A stretch of 44,459 nt of DNA, taken from contig NC_014301.1 in the NCBI RefSeq assembly GCF_000196895.1, positions 1 through 44,459 on the forward strand, given 5' to 3'. Made by a program: the position numbers and the translations under genes. The notes under the pieces are model-generated. The model was not told the DNA's origin and searched no databases. It worked only from the letters and a program-made list of their open reading frames with translations. The stretch's first letter is position 1; the number at the start of each line of letters is the position of its first letter. Below, piece after piece: positions 8,746 to 16,253 of the stretch. The DNA comes from Halalkalicoccus jeotgali B3. GTDB lineage: Archaea; Halobacteriota; Halobacteria; Halobacteriales; Halalkalicoccaceae.

Positions 8746-9315
8746 CTACTCGGACGCCCCGAGTATCGCCTCAGCATATTCTTCGCGAGAGATAAACCCC
8801 GCCGAGCGGAGTTGGTCTAACTCATCGTCCGAGAGCGTCATTAGGTCCTGCTCGGCGAGCTCCTCCAGGGGATCGCCACGGTCGACAACGACCGAGAGAT
8901 CCGTCCAACTCTCGCCGAGCATCTCGAGTGCGTTCATGATCCCGGCGCGGACCATCAACTCAGCACGTCGTTCGGGGCGGCCTTGCTGGCTTTTGGCACC
9001 CGTTTCGAGGTATGGTAACTGCGATTCGATCACGAACGCGAGAGTCACAAGATCGGAGAGACTGAGCGACTGCGTGTCCTCTTGGGCTGCAAATGAAGAG
9101 TCGTATTCGACGGCCTCTTTCAAGTCCTCGATCGGCAGCTCCTCAAGGATCAACGAAATGTCGGGGAGCCCGACATGCAACCGTTTGAGGATGTTACGCT
9201 TGTGGTACGACCTGAGCTGTTTCGTGAACTCCTCTTCGCGTTCGGCCTCAGACATACGTAGGAACTCGCGTTGAGTATCTGTCAAGAGCGAGTTCTGATC
9301 CGCGGATACGTCCAT
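8746..9315 (-). CDS. Hypothetical haloarchaeal protein
   Basis: A 189-aa mostly helical acidic protein that I do not recognise. It begins MDVSADQNSL, has a charged helix (REEEFTKQLRSYHKRN), and ends with DDELDQLRSAGFISREEYAEAIL, which looks like a small helix-hairpin module. No transmembrane segment or catalytic motif is visible. An in-frame ATG 30 bases upstream is possible. The start at 9315 is preferred because the extra ten residues are atypical. It is convergent with the small genes ending at 8724 and divergent from the RHH gene at 9385. Confidence 0.6.
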   Translation of the reverse strand: MDVSADQNSLLTDTQREFLRMSEAEREEEFTKQLRSYHKRNILKRLHVGLPDISLILEELPIEDLKEAVEYDSSFAAQEDTQSLSLSDLVTLAFVIESQLPYLETGAKSQQGRPERRAELMVRAGIMNALEMLGESWTDLSVVVDRGDPLEELAEQDLMTLSDDELDQLRSAGFISREEYAEAILGASE

Positions 9316-9384
9316 CGTAAAAGAAAATACTTGACCCACATACAAAACATTAATGGTGGTGGCTGTATAACAATATCATGTATA

Positions 9385-9537
9385 GTGGAGATTACTACAA
9401 TCGCAGTCTCGCCCGAAAACGCCGACGGGCTCCGAGCGGTTCGCGACGAGCGCAACCTCCGATCAATGGACGCCGCGCTTGAACAGCTGCTCGAGAAGGC
9501 ATACGGTGAGACCCCGACCGCGGAGAGTACCAACTGA
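9385..9537 (+). CDS. Small ribbon-helix-helix protein, GTG start
   Basis: A 50-aa protein with the RHH pattern: EITTIAVSPENADGLRAVR then SMDAALEQLLEKAYG. The frame is open further upstream, but the homology-like part begins at the GTG at 9385. AT-rich TATA-like sequence 15-30 bases upstream supports a near-leaderless start there. The stop TGA overlaps the next ATG (9535-9539), suggesting coupling. It resembles the RHH gene at 8338 and is probably an antitoxin-type or autoregulatory protein. Confidence 0.55.
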   Translation: MEITTIAVSPENADGLRAVRDERNLRSMDAALEQLLEKAYGETPTAESTN

Positions 9538-9764
9538 TGGCTCTCGCGGAAAAGGAACTGTGGCACGCACGAACGCGCTTTCCCTGGCAGGACCGCGTTC
9601 GTACGTCGAAGTTCGGCCCCGGAGCGAGGGCGATGAGTATTGAATGTGCTCCTACACTCTCCATGGTGATGAAGAGTAAAAGGTTTTCCTGTACTCATTT
9701 CCCGGGTCGTCAGATCGCCCTCTATCTGTATGAGTACACACGACACGACCCCAACAACGACTGA
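9537..9764 (+). CDS. Doubtful hypothetical protein overlapping the next gene
   Basis: A 75-codon frame whose ATG overlaps the stop of the RHH gene. It starts plausibly (MALAEKELWHARTRFPW), but the rest is not acidic and it runs into the gene at 9730 in another frame. It could be the truncated remains of a toxin partner to the RHH gene. Evidence for translation is only the overlapping start. Confidence 0.25.
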   Translation: MALAEKELWHARTRFPWQDRVRTSKFGPGARAMSIECAPTLSMVMKSKRFSCTHFPGRQIALYLYEYTRHDPNND

Positions 9765-10182
9765 ACTCAGTAACGCCAGCGACAACGACACCGACGGCAA
9801 CGAGGCCGCCGAGACCGTTACGAAACGGCGCGTCGGCAAACTGCTCGGCGAGCAGCGCCGGCGGCTCTCGGACGATGTTATCCGCGATTACGATAAGATC
9901 AATTCCGACGGCCACAAGGTCAAGACGGTAAAGAAGCGCGACGCCGATGGGAAAAAATACGAGGCTGAGATCAACCTCTCACAGTTGTACAACCCGACAC
10001 CGAGCACGACCTCGGACATCGACATTCTCGTGATTGAGGCGCGGATCAACGACGAAGCCGACGAGGGTGAGGTGCCGATCGAGAACCCGCACATCCCCGT
10101 GCATGACGGTGTCCTCGAGCGGGCCGAGAAGCGGCTCGACGACGAGGGCCTTACCCCGGCCTGGGGGGTGGTCACCGAATGA
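9730..10182 (+). CDS. Hypothetical acidic protein, first gene of an ATGA-coupled trio
   Basis: A 150-aa protein with a Thr/Asn/Asp-rich disordered N-terminus, a basic helix (KRRVGKLLGEQRRR), and a beta-rich C-terminal half with YEAEINLSQLYNP and DIDILVIEARI. I do not recognise the family. Its stop overlaps the start of a 32-aa gene, which in turn overlaps the RHH coiled-coil gene, so three proteins are made from one message. Confidence 0.6.
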   Translation: MSTHDTTPTTTELSNASDNDTDGNEAAETVTKRRVGKLLGEQRRRLSDDVIRDYDKINSDGHKVKTVKKRDADGKKYEAEINLSQLYNPTPSTTSDIDILVIEARINDEADEGEVPIENPHIPVHDGVLERAEKRLDDEGLTPAWGVVTE

Positions 10183-10277
10183 TCTCCGCTCCCGAAGACT
10201 ACACCGAGCGCCGCGAGTGCGTGCTCGCACGAATCGGCCACCCGCTGGCCGACGGGGACGGGGTGATCGCCCGATGA
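10179..10277 (+). CDS. 32-aa microprotein in the overlapping trio
   Basis: ATG overlaps the previous stop (ATGA at 10179-10182) and its own TGA overlaps the next ATG (10274-10277). The peptide (MISAPEDYTERRECVLARIG, then HPLADGDGVIAR) is unrecognised. The tight double overlap is the evidence that it is translated. A product working only through translational coupling is also possible. Confidence 0.4.
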   Translation: MISAPEDYTERRECVLARIGHPLADGDGVIAR

Positions 10278-10945
10278 ACGAGACTAGCGACGAGGAAATG
10301 AATATCCCCGACACAGAGGAGCGAATGGTCCAAGTCGCCGTCGAAGTCCCCGAGTCCGTTCGCGACGGGGCAAAGGCCAAACTCCCTTATGGGGGAATGA
10401 GTCAAGTAATTCGAGAGGAATTGAACCGTGTGGCCTTCGGCGAAGAAATGGGACAGCGTTCGCGGCTTGAATCCCGGCTCGAGGACGTTCGGGAAGAACG
10501 GGATAAGCTACAGCGAGAACGCCGGGAGTTGAACGCGAAGCTAGAGAATCTCGAGGACCAAGCCAAAGACATCGAGCGGAAGTTAGACGACCTCACGACC
10601 CAAGAGGACCGGTATGAGGCCAAACTCGAGAGTCTCGAATACAACATCCGTATCGAAGGGAGGAATCTCTTCGCCGACCACGGCCAAGTTGAGAGTATCG
10701 CAGCAGAAGCCGGGAAAAGCCCCGAAGGCGTTATTAAGGACTTGAAACACCGCAACCCAGACGTCCCCGACGAAGCCTTTCTTAGTGGCTTGGACGGTGG
10801 CGGTGGATTCTCGCCACCGGACAAAAACCCCAAGAGCTCACTGAAGAGTGCTAAGAACATCGGCTACGGCAAGGACGGCGAGATGCGACCACTCGAGGAG
10901 AGGGAAGAGAAGTACCGTCCACGAGACCCCGACGCGGACAACTAA
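10274..10945 (+). CDS. RHH protein with long coiled coil
   Basis: A 223-aa protein. Residues about 18-52 (MVQVAVEVPESVRDGA, then GGMSQVIREELNRVA) form an RHH-type DNA-binding domain. Residues about 58-125 are a continuous charged coiled coil (heptads rich in Glu, Arg and Leu). The tail has a small helical domain with EGVIKDLKHRNPDVP and a Gly/Pro-rich end. This architecture is common among plasmid partition, copy-control and mobilisation accessory proteins. It is the last gene before the repeat-rich non-coding region at 10946-11834, which could be its DNA target. No known replication protein was found in the plasmid, so a replication role is worth considering. Confidence 0.65.
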   Translation: MNETSDEEMNIPDTEERMVQVAVEVPESVRDGAKAKLPYGGMSQVIREELNRVAFGEEMGQRSRLESRLEDVREERDKLQRERRELNAKLENLEDQAKDIERKLDDLTTQEDRYEAKLESLEYNIRIEGRNLFADHGQVESIAAEAGKSPEGVIKDLKHRNPDVPDEAFLSGLDGGGGFSPPDKNPKSSLKSAKNIGYGKDGEMRPLEEREEKYRPRDPDADN

Positions 10946-11019
10946 CACGACCGGGCGGTTCGTCCTTTTACTATTTGATTGACACGGATGGGAGAGAGGT
11001 CAGCACGACTTCTTCTACT

Positions 11020-11101
11020 TCTAGATCTAGATTTGAGATCTAGATCTAGATCTACTCTACTACTACTACTACTACTACTAGACTACAACAACAACAACAA
11101 C
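11020..11101. repeat. Perfect 13-bp palindrome followed by CTA and CAA trinucleotide runs
   Basis: TCTAGATCTAGAT (11020-11032) and ATCTAGATCTAGA (11038-11050) are exact inverse copies around a 5-base loop. They are followed by about eight CTA units (11056-11080) and five CAA units. Such low complexity is unusual in this otherwise gene-dense plasmid. The strand can extrude as a cruciform and the trinucleotides are slippage-prone. Confidence 0.85.
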
Positions 11102-11465
11102 GCAACAGCAACGCACCGCGTGGGTTGTTGGGGCCGCTCCCGCGTGGTTTCACCGGTTCTGTCGTGGTTGGGTGGTTCTTTCCCGCCCCCGTCCTGTCGT
11201 GGTTCATTCGGTTCTGTCGACACGTCTTGTTTCTGTGGCGGGCCGTTTTCATATTCATATTCTTCAATTCGTGTTTTTCATTCCAAATTCGCCCACCGAA
11301 TCGCAAGGCTGCGGTCGAACGGCGATGTGAGTAGTCCCGCATCGAGGGTCAGGACGAGCGGACACCGCGAAATAGAGCCCACCGACGGGTGGGTTTGCAT
11401 GGGTTTGTTTTGTTCCACCGCCATCGTCCTTTGGCATGATGAGGGTCGAGCGCACGCGCGCCTGA

Positions 11466-11519
11466 ACTGACAGCGCGAAGGGGGAGAATGAGGGACGGCG
11501 TCGGGGTGGCGCTGTCAGT
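11466..11519. repeat. Perfect 11-bp inverted repeat
   Basis: ACTGACAGCGC (11466-11476) and GCGCTGTCAGT (11509-11519) flank a 32-base G-rich spacer. It lies in non-coding DNA, so a protein-binding or origin function is more likely than chance, but it is not adjacent to a gene end that would make it a terminator. Confidence 0.7.
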
Positions 11520-11834
11520 AACGGGTCAGTCGTCCGCTTCGTGTCTCGATTCCAAGAGTCGATTTCTTTGGTGGCTCATCCCTTCGGCAGGCGGTCCTCT
11601 CGTACTTGCGGTTGGTGTAAGCGTCCGCCGGCCGGGAGGATGGTCGCAGCCGCCGACTGAGCGCAGCGAAGGAGGCGGTGAGGACAGGCGCGCAGCGCAG
11701 CGAGCACCGCCTCGTTCCGGACAGGCCGGCGGTTCCGATAACGGTGGTTTCACCACGTCTCAGAACCGACTGTTTGTAGTGCCTGATTGCGGTGGCCAAG
11801 ATTTGAGCGAACACAGTCGAATGAACAGAGAACG

Positions 11835-12416
11835 ATGAAACGGAGAGGCATGACCGCTGGAATAGCGACGACAGTTGGCGTGGCCGTAACGGGTGCAACG
11901 ACATGGGTACTCATGGGCGAGGACGGCAACAATGAGAAGGGATCTGAGTCCACTCCTAAGAGCGATCACAATACGACGGGGAATGATATCGACGAGGACG
12001 GGGAGGCACCGGAGGCCAGCAAGGAGGACGTGCAGAATCAAAGCGAACAGTCGAAGGCAGCGAACCCAGAACCGGACCCGCAGGGACCGGAGACAAACGA
12101 ATCAGCGATCAACGAGAGTGCGGCGACCGAAGAACCAACGAGCGACGACGTGGCGATCTCGGGAACGGAGCTTACAACGGAAACGAACGCAGCGACAGTG
12201 ACCGGAACAGCGACGAATGAGGCCGACGAGCCGCTCACGCTAGACCTTGAGGTTCAGTTCCTCCAGGAGGGCGAGCAACTCGGGAGGCCCGCACTTGGTG
12301 GGACGACAGGATTAGCGCCGGGCGACGAATGGGATTTCTCGATTACGGCGAGGGGGAGCGGGGCTGGCGAGGCCACGGATTACGAGATCGCGACGTATGT
12401 CCGAACTCAGGGCTGA
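11835..12416 (+). CDS. Exported or membrane-anchored FxLYD-like protein
   Basis: A 193-aa protein. The N-terminus MKRRGMTAGIATTVGVAVTG is basic followed by a hydrophobic stretch, acting as a signal or anchor. An acidic Ser/Thr/Glu/Asn linker (about residues 35-110) is typical of haloarchaeal surface proteins. The C-terminal domain (ATVTGTATNEADEPLTLDLE, then LAPGDEWDFSITA) matches the FxLYD/immunoglobulin-like pattern of extracellular proteins. It lies upstream of the transfer genes and converges, with 10 bases of overlap, on the beta-helix lipoprotein gene. Both may act in cell-cell contact, an inference from position. Confidence 0.6.
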   Translation: MKRRGMTAGIATTVGVAVTGATTWVLMGEDGNNEKGSESTPKSDHNTTGNDIDEDGEAPEASKEDVQNQSEQSKAANPEPDPQGPETNESAINESAATEEPTSDDVAISGTELTTETNAATVTGTATNEADEPLTLDLEVQFLQEGEQLGRPALGGTTGLAPGDEWDFSITARGSGAGEATDYEIATYVRTQG

Positions 12417-13693
12417 CCGACAGGGAAGTTCGCGGTAAGTCCGAACTGATTGTTCTTGCTCTCCCAGCGGGCGAGTCCGAACTGATTAGTCTCGGCGTGG
12501 CGTGGGAGGAGTCCCTGCGAGAACGCACTGTCCGGCGAATCATGGACGAATCGACAGCCGGCGACTTGCACGCCTTGAGCCGGCAGCCCGCCGATTGAGA
12601 TCGCGGAGGTCTGCTCTCCGGCGAACGGATTCCCTCCCGCTGACAGCGAGCCACTTTCCGTACTGGCGATGTCGATTACATGGGAGAACGCGACCGTGCA
12701 GTTGAGTACCCGCATGAGACCGCCTGAGCGGTAGCGATACTCGTAGTCGTCGGGGTTAGTTGTCCCGCCGATATTCTCGGCGAGATTGTGCATATCGATG
12801 GGAAAGAGCGAGCCTGCGGGCCCGAAAAAGCAGCCTGAGAGGGTATATCCACAATCCGGATACCCCTCGCCAGCGACCATATGTCGGCAGCCGTTGAAGT
12901 AACTCCGTTCACAAACGGGATGGCCTGTGTTGACTTCAAGTCCGTAGCCGTAGCCACTGAGACCACAGTCATGGATTGAAGAGTTCTGGATTCGAGGATG
13001 GGATTGGTCCCGCTCTCGACCCCAGCTGCGGGGGCAGTTGACTGAGATCGCTTGCGTGCTCCAGCCGAAGATCTCGCAGTTGTCGATCCGAACGTTCCCC
13101 GAGGTGATACTGATCCCGCGAGAGTGGCGTTGTGAGCGATACTCCTCACGATCCGGGGCCGGTCCGCTCCCGAACGGGATGTAGCCCGGATAGAGTGGGT
13201 GCTCCCATGTCGCGCTTGTGGGACCGCGATAGCGTACGCCAGTCATGCGACTGTTCGCGCCGAGCTCGAGGACGCCGTCGACGGGACCGCCACGGTAGGC
13301 TTCTGAGGTCCCGCCCATCGTGTTACTGTAGATGAGGCCGCCGGGATGGTTGACTGATCGACTGGATGCTATCACGGCATTAGTGACGACCCGAGACCGG
13401 CCAGAGTAGTTGATAGCAGCGTCTGCGGGGATCCACACGATCGAGGGGTTCTCGTGGGTGGCCTCGTCGAGAGCAGCATCGAATTGGTCGGGTGAGCGTA
13501 CGACATGAGTGGCGTCTTCGCGGGAGACGTCCGGTTGCTCGTAGGCGAAGCCCGACCCGACGCCACCGGAGCTAACGTTTCCGCTGTCTGATCCACTCGT
13601 CGAGTAGTAACACCCGGCGAGTGAGCCGGCGACGGCGAGCCCGGCGGTACCGCGAAGAAAGCCACGTCTCGAAAGGGTAGATAAATCGGTCAT
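12407..13693 (-). CDS. Tat-exported lipoprotein with right-handed beta-helix fold
   Basis: A 428-aa protein. The N-terminus SRRGFLRGTAGLAVAGSLAG is a twin-arginine signal followed directly by Cys, a lipobox for haloarchaeal lipoproteins. The body contains repeated short beta-strand turns of the parallel beta-helix type, for example GISITSGNVRIDNCEIFG, RIQNSSIHDCGLSGYG and VQVAGCRFVHD. Such proteins bind or cleave surface polysaccharides, or act as adhesins. I see no clear catalytic triad. The start at 13693 is chosen because the Tat motif lies just after it; an upstream extension of 19 residues is not signal-like. Next to transfer genes, a mating-adhesin role is possible. Confidence 0.75.
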   Translation of the reverse strand: MTDLSTLSRRGFLRGTAGLAVAGSLAGCYYSTSGSDSGNVSSGGVGSGFAYEQPDVSREDATHVVRSPDQFDAALDEATHENPSIVWIPADAAINYSGRSRVVTNAVIASSRSVNHPGGLIYSNTMGGTSEAYRGGPVDGVLELGANSRMTGVRYRGPTSATWEHPLYPGYIPFGSGPAPDREEYRSQRHSRGISITSGNVRIDNCEIFGWSTQAISVNCPRSWGRERDQSHPRIQNSSIHDCGLSGYGYGLEVNTGHPVCERSYFNGCRHMVAGEGYPDCGYTLSGCFFGPAGSLFPIDMHNLAENIGGTTNPDDYEYRYRSGGLMRVLNCTVAFSHVIDIASTESGSLSAGGNPFAGEQTSAISIGGLPAQGVQVAGCRFVHDSPDSAFSQGLLPRHAETNQFGLARWESKNNQFGLTANFPVGQP

Positions 13694-13707
13694 GAATAGA
13701 GGTGTGC

Positions 13708-13917
13708 TTATTTGATCGCGGCGATGATTCCAAGGGTCGCGAGTACCCACGCGCCGAAGATAGCAGTGAATGTCCCGCTGCTGGAGGCGGCAATGATGGG
13801 GCCGCGGAGACCCATCAGGATCGCCATGCTCACAACGTAGATGATCAGCCCCACAACGACAAACCGCGCGAGGTTGAACAGTCGCCGGAGCAGGCCGGGG
13901 TTGCTCTCAGTGCTCAT
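13708..13917 (-). CDS. Small two-helix membrane protein
   Basis: A 69-aa protein with two hydrophobic segments: ARFVVVGLIIYVVSMAILM (about 17-35) and FTAIFGAWVLATLGIIAAI (about 50-68). Its start lies inside the end of the winged-helix gene (11-base overlap), so they form an operon, and its end is 14 bases before the beta-helix lipoprotein start. The size and topology resemble VirB2/VirB3-type small T4SS subunits, but a holin-like or unknown role is equally allowed. Confidence 0.6.
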   Translation of the reverse strand: MSTESNPGLLRRLFNLARFVVVGLIIYVVSMAILMGLRGPIIAASSSGTFTAIFGAWVLATLGIIAAIK

Positions 13918-14155
13918 CTGACTCCTCCCGCGGATCTGAGACGAATTTGTAGAATCCCCGTGTGACCTTCTTGAGCCAACCAGCGGACGTCAGTTGTCGG
14001 AGATAATACTCAATATTGCCCTTCTTAGTTTCTGTCACCTCTCGGAGGTGGCGTGGGGTTGCGTACCCCCATGGACTGCCCTCATCCCGTCCCTCCTTGA
14101 ACACATCAAGGATCCGGTCTTCCTCTTCTGAGGGTGTGTAATTTTCATTTACCAT
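13907..14155 (-). CDS. Winged-helix regulator at the transfer-gene divergent promoter
   Basis: An 82-aa protein (MVNENYTPSEEEDRILDVF...) with helix-turn-helix RHLREVTETKKGNIEYYLRQ, then the wing GWLKKVTRGFYKFV. The frame is open back to 14233, but TATA-like tcttatatgtta on the minus strand (about 14184-14195) sits 25-35 bases before the ATG at 14155, fitting a leaderless start. It is divergent from the pilin-VirB6-VirB4 operon and overlaps the small membrane gene. It probably regulates both directions, silencing or timing transfer functions. Confidence 0.65.
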   Translation of the reverse strand: MVNENYTPSEEEDRILDVFKEGRDEGSPWGYATPRHLREVTETKKGNIEYYLRQLTSAGWLKKVTRGFYKFVSDPREESDEH

Positions 14156-14314
14156 TGCGCTTTTTGTTTGCATCCGGACTAACATATAAGATTCTTCTGC
14201 TATTGTGTTATGAGATTCACTATTGTATCGCATGTCTATTCCGACTGCTATTCAACATACGTATTTACTATTCAATACAAAGTAGTTAAGTGCTTGGGTT
14301 TAATTGATGTAATC

Positions 14315-14797
14315 ATGGTACCACGCCAGCGAAATGACGGTGAAAATCGACTGTACGATACCATCCGCGAGAACGTCTTACCATCCTCTGAGACCCCCAT
14401 TCGGTCGGCACTCGAGGAGACGTCAATAGTCCTCTCGACGACCGCCGTGGTGATGACGATGCTTGCGAGCCCTGCCGCGGCACAGACCCAAGAACTCGGA
14501 AACGCCCTCTGTGGGTCCGGCGCGGGCTGGGTCGTAACGGCGGCTGGGATCCTCGCAGCGGTGTATCTCACCGGCAAAGGGATGATCCGCGGGATTGGGG
14601 CGATCGACGACGCGGGTTCGATCGACGACAGCAAGCGCGATATGGCTCGTCAGGAGGCGAAGGGGGCAGGCGCGTCGATGTTCGGCGGCCTCGTCGGCGT
14701 CCCATTCGTCGGGGCAATGCTTGGTCAACTGCTTCCCGAGAGCTTCGGTTGCATCGGCTTCGAGCTGAACCTTCTGATCGTCACGCTCCCGTTCTAA
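14315..14797 (+). CDS. VirB2-like pilin candidate
   Basis: A 160-aa protein starting MVPRQRNDGE. A hydrophobic signal (STTAVVMTMLASPAAAQTQ) ends in a typical AAA-Q cleavage site at about residue 57. The mature part starts with a hydrophobic helix (GWVVTAAGILAAVYLTGKG), then a short charged loop, then a second Gly-rich hydrophobic helix (GAGASMFGGLVGVPFVGAM). Long signal plus two Gly/Ala-rich helices is the layout of VirB2/TrbC conjugative pilins. It directly precedes VirB6-like and VirB4 genes, as in conjugation operons. The identification rests on layout and context, not on a recognised sequence motif. Confidence 0.55.
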   Translation: MVPRQRNDGENRLYDTIRENVLPSSETPIRSALEETSIVLSTTAVVMTMLASPAAAQTQELGNALCGSGAGWVVTAAGILAAVYLTGKGMIRGIGAIDDAGSIDDSKRDMARQEAKGAGASMFGGLVGVPFVGAMLGQLLPESFGCIGFELNLLIVTLPF

Positions 14798-14817
14798 GCC
14801 TCACGAGGGTCTGATTC

Positions 14818-16251
14818 GTGAGAAATTGGGTTCGGGTTGCTATTGTCGCCGTTCTCGTCCTTTCGAGTGTTGGGGCTCCAGCACTCGGCCAGCCGATCAT
14901 CGGCAATGAGACGGATAATAGCACGAGTGAGACGCCGAATAGTACAGACATTAACGGCTCAGTCGGTAATAGTACCACCGGCAACGGTACGACCGCGAGC
15001 GACGGATCCGGTGGCGGCATACTCGGTGGTGGCGGGCTCATGCCGTCGGTCCCCGGTCCGGGTGATTGGCTTGAGGGGGCAATTGAATGGATTTGGGCGG
15101 ATATCCAAGATGGCGTCGCGGGCTACGCTGACGAACTCAACGCCGCTTTCGTCGGGATCGCGGCGCCTGGAGAACCGACCTCGCCGAGCTCGTGGATCAT
15201 GCCGACGGGCATGTGGAACGTCCCGGCGGCGTTCTACGTAGCCGCCACGTCCATGTCCGCCCCGTTGTGGGCCGCTGGCCTGATCTACATGTTCGACATC
15301 AAGAGTCGGCAGAAGCAGCGGGAGATCCTTCGGACGCTCATTTACTCCGCGTTCGCGACGCTGACCGGGATGGTCCTACTCGGCCTGTACTTCAATGGGA
15401 TCAACACCATCTCGACGGCGATCGCGCCGGGTGGTAACGAGTTCGTCCAGAATGGGAGCGGGATCGTCCAGCTGGGGCTCGGTCACATCGTCGTTCTCGT
15501 CCTTATGGCGATCAACGCGGGTGTGGTGATCGTCGGCGGGCTCATCATGTACGGGATCTACATGCTCCCGCTCGTCTTGTTCGCGTTCTTCCCCTTTATC
15601 GTAGCGAGCAAGGCCGTCCCGGTCAAACCCCTGCAGTCGACGGCGAACCTTGGACTGACAGCGCTGGGTATGCTTCCGCTGCTCAGGATCATTCAGTCGC
15701 TTCTCCTGCGGCTCGCGGACATGATGATATGGGACGCAGTGGGACTTGGCACCCAGATTGCGAGCCTCCTGGGAACGGCGATCATTCTCGCGTTCGCGTT
15801 GCTCGGCCTTCCGTGGATCTTTTTTAAAAATATTGAGACGGCGTCGGGGCTCGCTCTCTCAACGATCACGGTCAAGAAGGCCAACCGTGGGGCGTCGACA
15901 GCGAACAATGCGGCCACGTCCGCCGGTTCGCGCGCAAAGAGTCGCCTCAAGTCGGCCGCTGCTCCCTACGCGACCAAGGCGCGGTCGACGGCGAACCAGA
16001 CGGCAGCGAACGCGAAGCAACGAGCAGGGAGCCGGATGGGCGGGGCAATGCTAACGGCGAAGTTCGGCCGCCCCGGCTCCTCTTGTTCCAAGCGGTCTAC
16101 GGGCACATCTCCGTCGTCCACATCTCAGGGTTCGGCGTCGAAGACGACCAATAGTGAGGCGAACTCCTCGAGGACGGCCCGGAATCGAGCGATCAATCGG
16201 CAGCGCAGAGATGCGGTCAAACGACGACGCAGATCGCGGAGTGATGACTAA
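14818..16251 (+). CDS. VirB6/TrbL-like polytopic membrane protein with basic tail
   Basis: A 477-aa protein with a GTG start 20 bases after the pilin gene. Residues 1-25 are a signal peptide (VAIVAVLVLSSVGAPALGQ). A Ser/Thr/Asn-Gly-rich, likely glycosylated, outer segment follows. About six transmembrane helices lie between residues 130 and 340 (for example VVLVLMAINAGVVIVGGLIM and IILAFALLGLPWIFF). The last 130 residues are poor in acidic residues and rich in Ser, Arg and Lys (ending with a run of five arginines), highly atypical for a haloarchaeal protein. VirB6 is the inner-membrane channel scaffold of type IV secretion. The basic tail could touch DNA or VirB4 in the cytoplasm. The stop is 2 bases before the VirB4 ATG. 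Confidence 0.75.
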   Translation: MRNWVRVAIVAVLVLSSVGAPALGQPIIGNETDNSTSETPNSTDINGSVGNSTTGNGTTASDGSGGGILGGGGLMPSVPGPGDWLEGAIEWIWADIQDGVAGYADELNAAFVGIAAPGEPTSPSSWIMPTGMWNVPAAFYVAATSMSAPLWAAGLIYMFDIKSRQKQREILRTLIYSAFATLTGMVLLGLYFNGINTISTAIAPGGNEFVQNGSGIVQLGLGHIVVLVLMAINAGVVIVGGLIMYGIYMLPLVLFAFFPFIVASKAVPVKPLQSTANLGLTALGMLPLLRIIQSLLLRLADMMIWDAVGLGTQIASLLGTAIILAFALLGLPWIFFKNIETASGLALSTITVKKANRGASTANNAATSAGSRAKSRLKSAAAPYATKARSTANQTAANAKQRAGSRMGGAMLTAKFGRPGSSCSKRSTGTSPSSTSQGSASKTTNSEANSSRTARNRAINRQRRDAVKRRRRSRSDD

Positions 16252-16253
16252 CA

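Larger units (their letters stand above)
10946..11834. other. Repeat-rich non-coding region; replication-origin candidate
   Basis: No frame here has protein-like composition. It contains a 13-bp palindrome followed by CTA and CAA microsatellites (11020-11101). Direct repeats of ctgtcgtggtt occur near 11158 and 11204. A perfect 11-bp inverted repeat lies at 11466-11519. A 9-bp inverted pair (gaggcggtg/caccgcctc) lies around 11671-11735. It separates the RHH coiled-coil operon from the surface-protein genes. Confidence 0.4.

Noticed and set aside
11052..11342. Protein frame on either strand over the CTA/CAA satellite
   Set aside because: The apparent protein is just runs of Leu, Val or Asn from the trinucleotides, with no conserved-looking domain or start signal.
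12343..12654. Plus- and minus-strand short frames in the beta-helix 3' end
   Set aside because: Shadows of the lipoprotein gene, which has a continuous frame with a Tat signal.
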